From JBJXGF01 sp046153015 (GTDB lineage Bacteria > Actinomycetota > Acidimicrobiia > Acidimicrobiales > CAIXPF01), in contig JBJXGF010000276.1 of the NCBI GenBank assembly GCA_046153015.1, positions 1-22,420 on the forward strand: a DNA stretch of 22,420 bases, in the 5' to 3' direction. The number at the start of each line of letters is the position of its first letter. Positions within the stretch are counted from its first letter, which is position 1. A model generated the notes under the pieces. That model worked only from the letters and a program-made list of their open reading frames with translations. It was not told where the DNA came from and did not search any database. Below are positions 20,745 to 22,420 of the stretch, piece after piece. Position numbers and translations under genes: made by a program.

Positions 20745-22420
20745 ATGGAGCTGCTGCGTCACGACGGCGTCGACGGAGCCGAGCCACGCTCCGAGCCCGC
20801 CGACCTGGCCGGCAACGACGGCGACGACCTGGTAGGCGCGGCGGTCGAGCTGGCCGAGCGGCTGCTGGCCGAGGCGGGCCGGCTGGAGAGCAGGGCGCAG
20901 CGCCGCCGCCAGGCCCGCCTCGGCGCCCTGGTGGAGGACCGCGACGCGAAACGCTTCGCCTTCCTCCTGACCGACCGCGTGCTGCGCCCCGCGGACCGCG
21001 CCGTGGGCGCCCGGCAGCTGGCGAAGCTGGTGGCGAAGCGGGGCGCGCCGCGCGCCTTCCCGCTCCTCGACCGGCTCGGCCTGCGCCTCGCTGCGGCCGC
21101 GGCCCCGAAGGCCCCCGGGCTGGTGATGCCGCTCGTGGTGGCCCGGCTGCGCCGGGAGAGCGACCCGGTGATCCTCGACGCCCGGCCCGACCGGCTGGCC
21201 CGGCACCTCGCCCGGCGGCGCCGCCAGGGCATCTCGGGCAACGTGAACGTGCTCGGCGAGGCCATCCTCGGCGACGCCGAGGCCGACCGCCGCCGGGCCG
21301 CCATGCTGGCCCAGCTCGCCGACCCTGCGGTGGACTACGTGTCAGTCAAGCTCAGCGCCATCGCCGCCAACCTGTCGGTCGTGGCGTTCGACGCCACCGT
21401 GGAGCGCCTCGCCGAGCGGCTCGCTCCGCTCTACCGGGCCGCGGCGGTCACCACCCCGCCCAAGTTCGTGAACCTCGACATGGAGGAGTACCGGGACCTC
21501 TGGCTCACCGTCGGGGTGTTCCGGGCCCTGCTCGAGCGGCCCGAGTTCGAGCGGCTCCCGGCCGGGATCGTGCTCCAGGCCTACCTGCCCGACTCGTTCA
21601 CCGCGCTGGTGGAGCTCACCGAGTGGGCGCAGGCCCGGGTGGCCGCCGGCGGCGCGCCCGTGAAGGTGCGGATCGTGAAGGGCGCCAACCTGGCGATGGA
21701 GGCGGTGGAGGCCGAGCAGCACGGTTGGACCCCGGCCCCGTTCGCGACCAAGGCCGAGGTCGACGCCAACTACAAGAAGATGCTCGACTGGGCGCTGACG
21801 CCCGAGCGGGCCGCTGCGGTGCGCATCGGCGCCGCCAGCCACAACCTGTACGACCTGGCGTGGGCGTTGCTGCTGGCCGAGGCGCGCGGGGTGAGCGAGC
21901 GGGTCGACGCGGAGATGCTCGAAGGCATGGCCCCGGGCCAGAGCCTGGCTGTGGCTCGCCGCGCCCGCCGCCTCCTCGCCTACACCCCGATCGCCGACCG
22001 AGCCGACTTCGCCTCCGCCGTCGCCTACCTCACCCGCCGCCTCGACGAGAACACCGCGCCGGAGAACTTCCTCGCTGCGCTGCACCGCTTGGCCGCCGAC
22101 CCGGCGGCGCTGGCCGAGCAGCGCCAGCGCTTCGAGGCCGCCGTCCGCGACCGGCTGACCCTCTCGGCGGAGCCCCGCCGCCGCCAGGACCGCCGAGCCG
22201 CGTCGCCGCCCACCCCGAGCGGCGAGCTCGGCCCGTTCGTGAACGAGCCCGACACCGACTTCACGCTGCCCGCCAACCGCGCCTGGCTCGCCGCCGAGCT
22301 GGCCGCGCCGCGCGACGCCGCCCTGCCCGACGAGCTCACCACGCTGGCCGACATCGACGAGGCGGTGGCCCGCGCCCGGACCGCCGCCGCCCGCTGGCGG
22401 GCCGCCCCGGCCGGCGCCCG
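20745..22420 (+). CDS. putA: Bifunctional proline dehydrogenase / P5C dehydrogenase PutA (cut by window edge)
   Basis: An open frame of 558 codons to the window end. The proline dehydrogenase barrel spans about 160-445. It shows GNVNVLGEAILGD (165-177), YVSVKLSAI (198-206), FVNLDMEEYRDLW (241-253), LQAYLPDS (277-284), VRIVKGANLAMEAVEAEQ (308-325), ASHNLYDLAWAL (364-375), LLAYTPI (410-416) and RRLDENTAPENFL (431-443), all PutA FAD or substrate motifs. From about 498, FVNEPDTDFTLPANRAW marks the start of the aldehyde-dehydrogenase (P5C dehydrogenase) half, most of which is outside. PutA oxidises proline to glutamate through P5C. The ATG at 20745 has an AAGGGG ribosome-binding site seven bases upstream. 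It can also consume P5C made by the divergent rocD. Confidence 0.93.
   Translation, partial: MELLRHDGVDGAEPRSEPADLAGNDGDDLVGAAVELAERLLAEAGRLESRAQRRRQARLGALVEDRDAKRFAFLLTDRVLRPADRAVGARQLAKLVAKRGAPRAFPLLDRLGLRLAAAAAPKAPGLVMPLVVARLRRESDPVILDARPDRLARHLARRRRQGISGNVNVLGEAILGDAEADRRRAAMLAQLADPAVDYVSVKLSAIAANLSVVAFDATVERLAERLAPLYRAAAVTTPPKFVNLDMEEYRDLWLTVGVFRALLERPEFERLPAGIVLQAYLPDSFTALVELTEWAQARVAAGGAPVKVRIVKGANLAMEAVEAEQHGWTPAPFATKAEVDANYKKMLDWALTPERAAAVRIGAASHNLYDLAWALLLAEARGVSERVDAEMLEGMAPGQSLAVARRARRLLAYTPIADRADFASAVAYLTRRLDENTAPENFLAALHRLAADPAALAEQRQRFEAAVRDRLTLSAEPRRRQDRRAASPPTPSGELGPFVNEPDTDFTLPANRAWLAAELAAPRDAALPDELTTLADIDEAVARARTAAARWRAAPAGA

Noticed and set aside
20717..20760. ATG at 20740 as the putA start
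   Set aside because: It is in a different frame from the proline dehydrogenase coding sequence; the ATG at 20745 is in frame with good ribosome-binding-site spacing.
1..22420. CRISPR array, tRNA, rRNA, transposase or phage genes
   Set aside because: None was recognised: the repeats present are short tandem units or a single pair of 25-mers, and no open frame resembles mobile-element or phage proteins.

Overview
The window is about 22.4 kb of very GC-rich bacterial DNA with tightly packed, often overlapping genes (ATGA and GTGA overlaps). The gene mix points to a high-GC actinobacterium: two CaiB/BaiF CoA-transferases, a thiolase/DUF35 pair, a luciferase-like F420-type oxidoreductase, a cytochrome P450, a SARP/BTAD-type regulator and bifunctional PutA. 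Many starts have a TAnnnT or CAnnnT box 6-9 bases upstream, as in leaderless transcripts. A lineage such as Acidimicrobiia is plausible, but that is inference.

Layout. 1-343 (minus): a MazE-like antitoxin and a MazF/PemK toxin cut by the window edge, with three 11-bp-spaced ATGCCA half-sites at the antitoxin start. 397-2162 (minus): a VOC protein coupled to an acetyl-CoA hydrolase/4-hydroxybutyrate CoA-transferase family protein. 2217-2975 (plus): an alpha/beta hydrolase. 2991-4558 (minus): a thiolase-fold protein coupled to a DUF35 zinc-ribbon/OB-fold partner. 4609-6197 (minus): a SARP/BTAD regulator fused to an alpha/beta-hydrolase domain, broken by a frameshift and lacking the nucleophile serine. 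It is divergent from a VOC gene (6290-6799) across a 3 x 11-bp direct repeat typical of SARP operators. 6820-8277 (minus): an amidohydrolase. 8377-10412 (plus): crotonase then CaiB/BaiF CoA-transferase. 10399-11085 (minus): HAD hydrolase. 11144-13045 (plus): Kup potassium transporter. 13059-14386 (plus): a clear promoter, a yybP-ykoY-like (Mn2+) riboswitch and a site-2 protease with CBS domains. 14466-15485 (plus): LLM oxidoreductase. 15558-15946 (minus): a broken MNT-type nucleotidyltransferase lying between two exact 25-bp direct repeats. 15986-18485 (minus): P450 and a second CaiB/BaiF protein. 18551-20616 (minus): guanidino-group hydrolase (arginine dihydrolase/DDAH type) and ornithine aminotransferase. 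20745-end (plus): bifunctional PutA, cut by the window edge.

Function. Much of the first 18 kb looks like peripheral acyl-CoA and lipid, steroid or xenobiotic catabolism: CoA activation or transfer, hydration, side-chain cleavage and oxidation. The last 4 kb is an arginine/ornithine/proline module meeting at pyrroline-5-carboxylate: arginine to ornithine to P5C on one strand, proline to P5C to glutamate on the other, with a shared intergenic region holding a palindrome and a tandem repeat.

The most notable non-coding signals are the riboswitch in front of a site-2 protease, the SARP-type repeats, the 25-bp repeats framing the nucleotidyltransferase, and the recurrent leaderless -10 boxes. 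No rRNA, tRNA, CRISPR array, transposase or integrase was seen.
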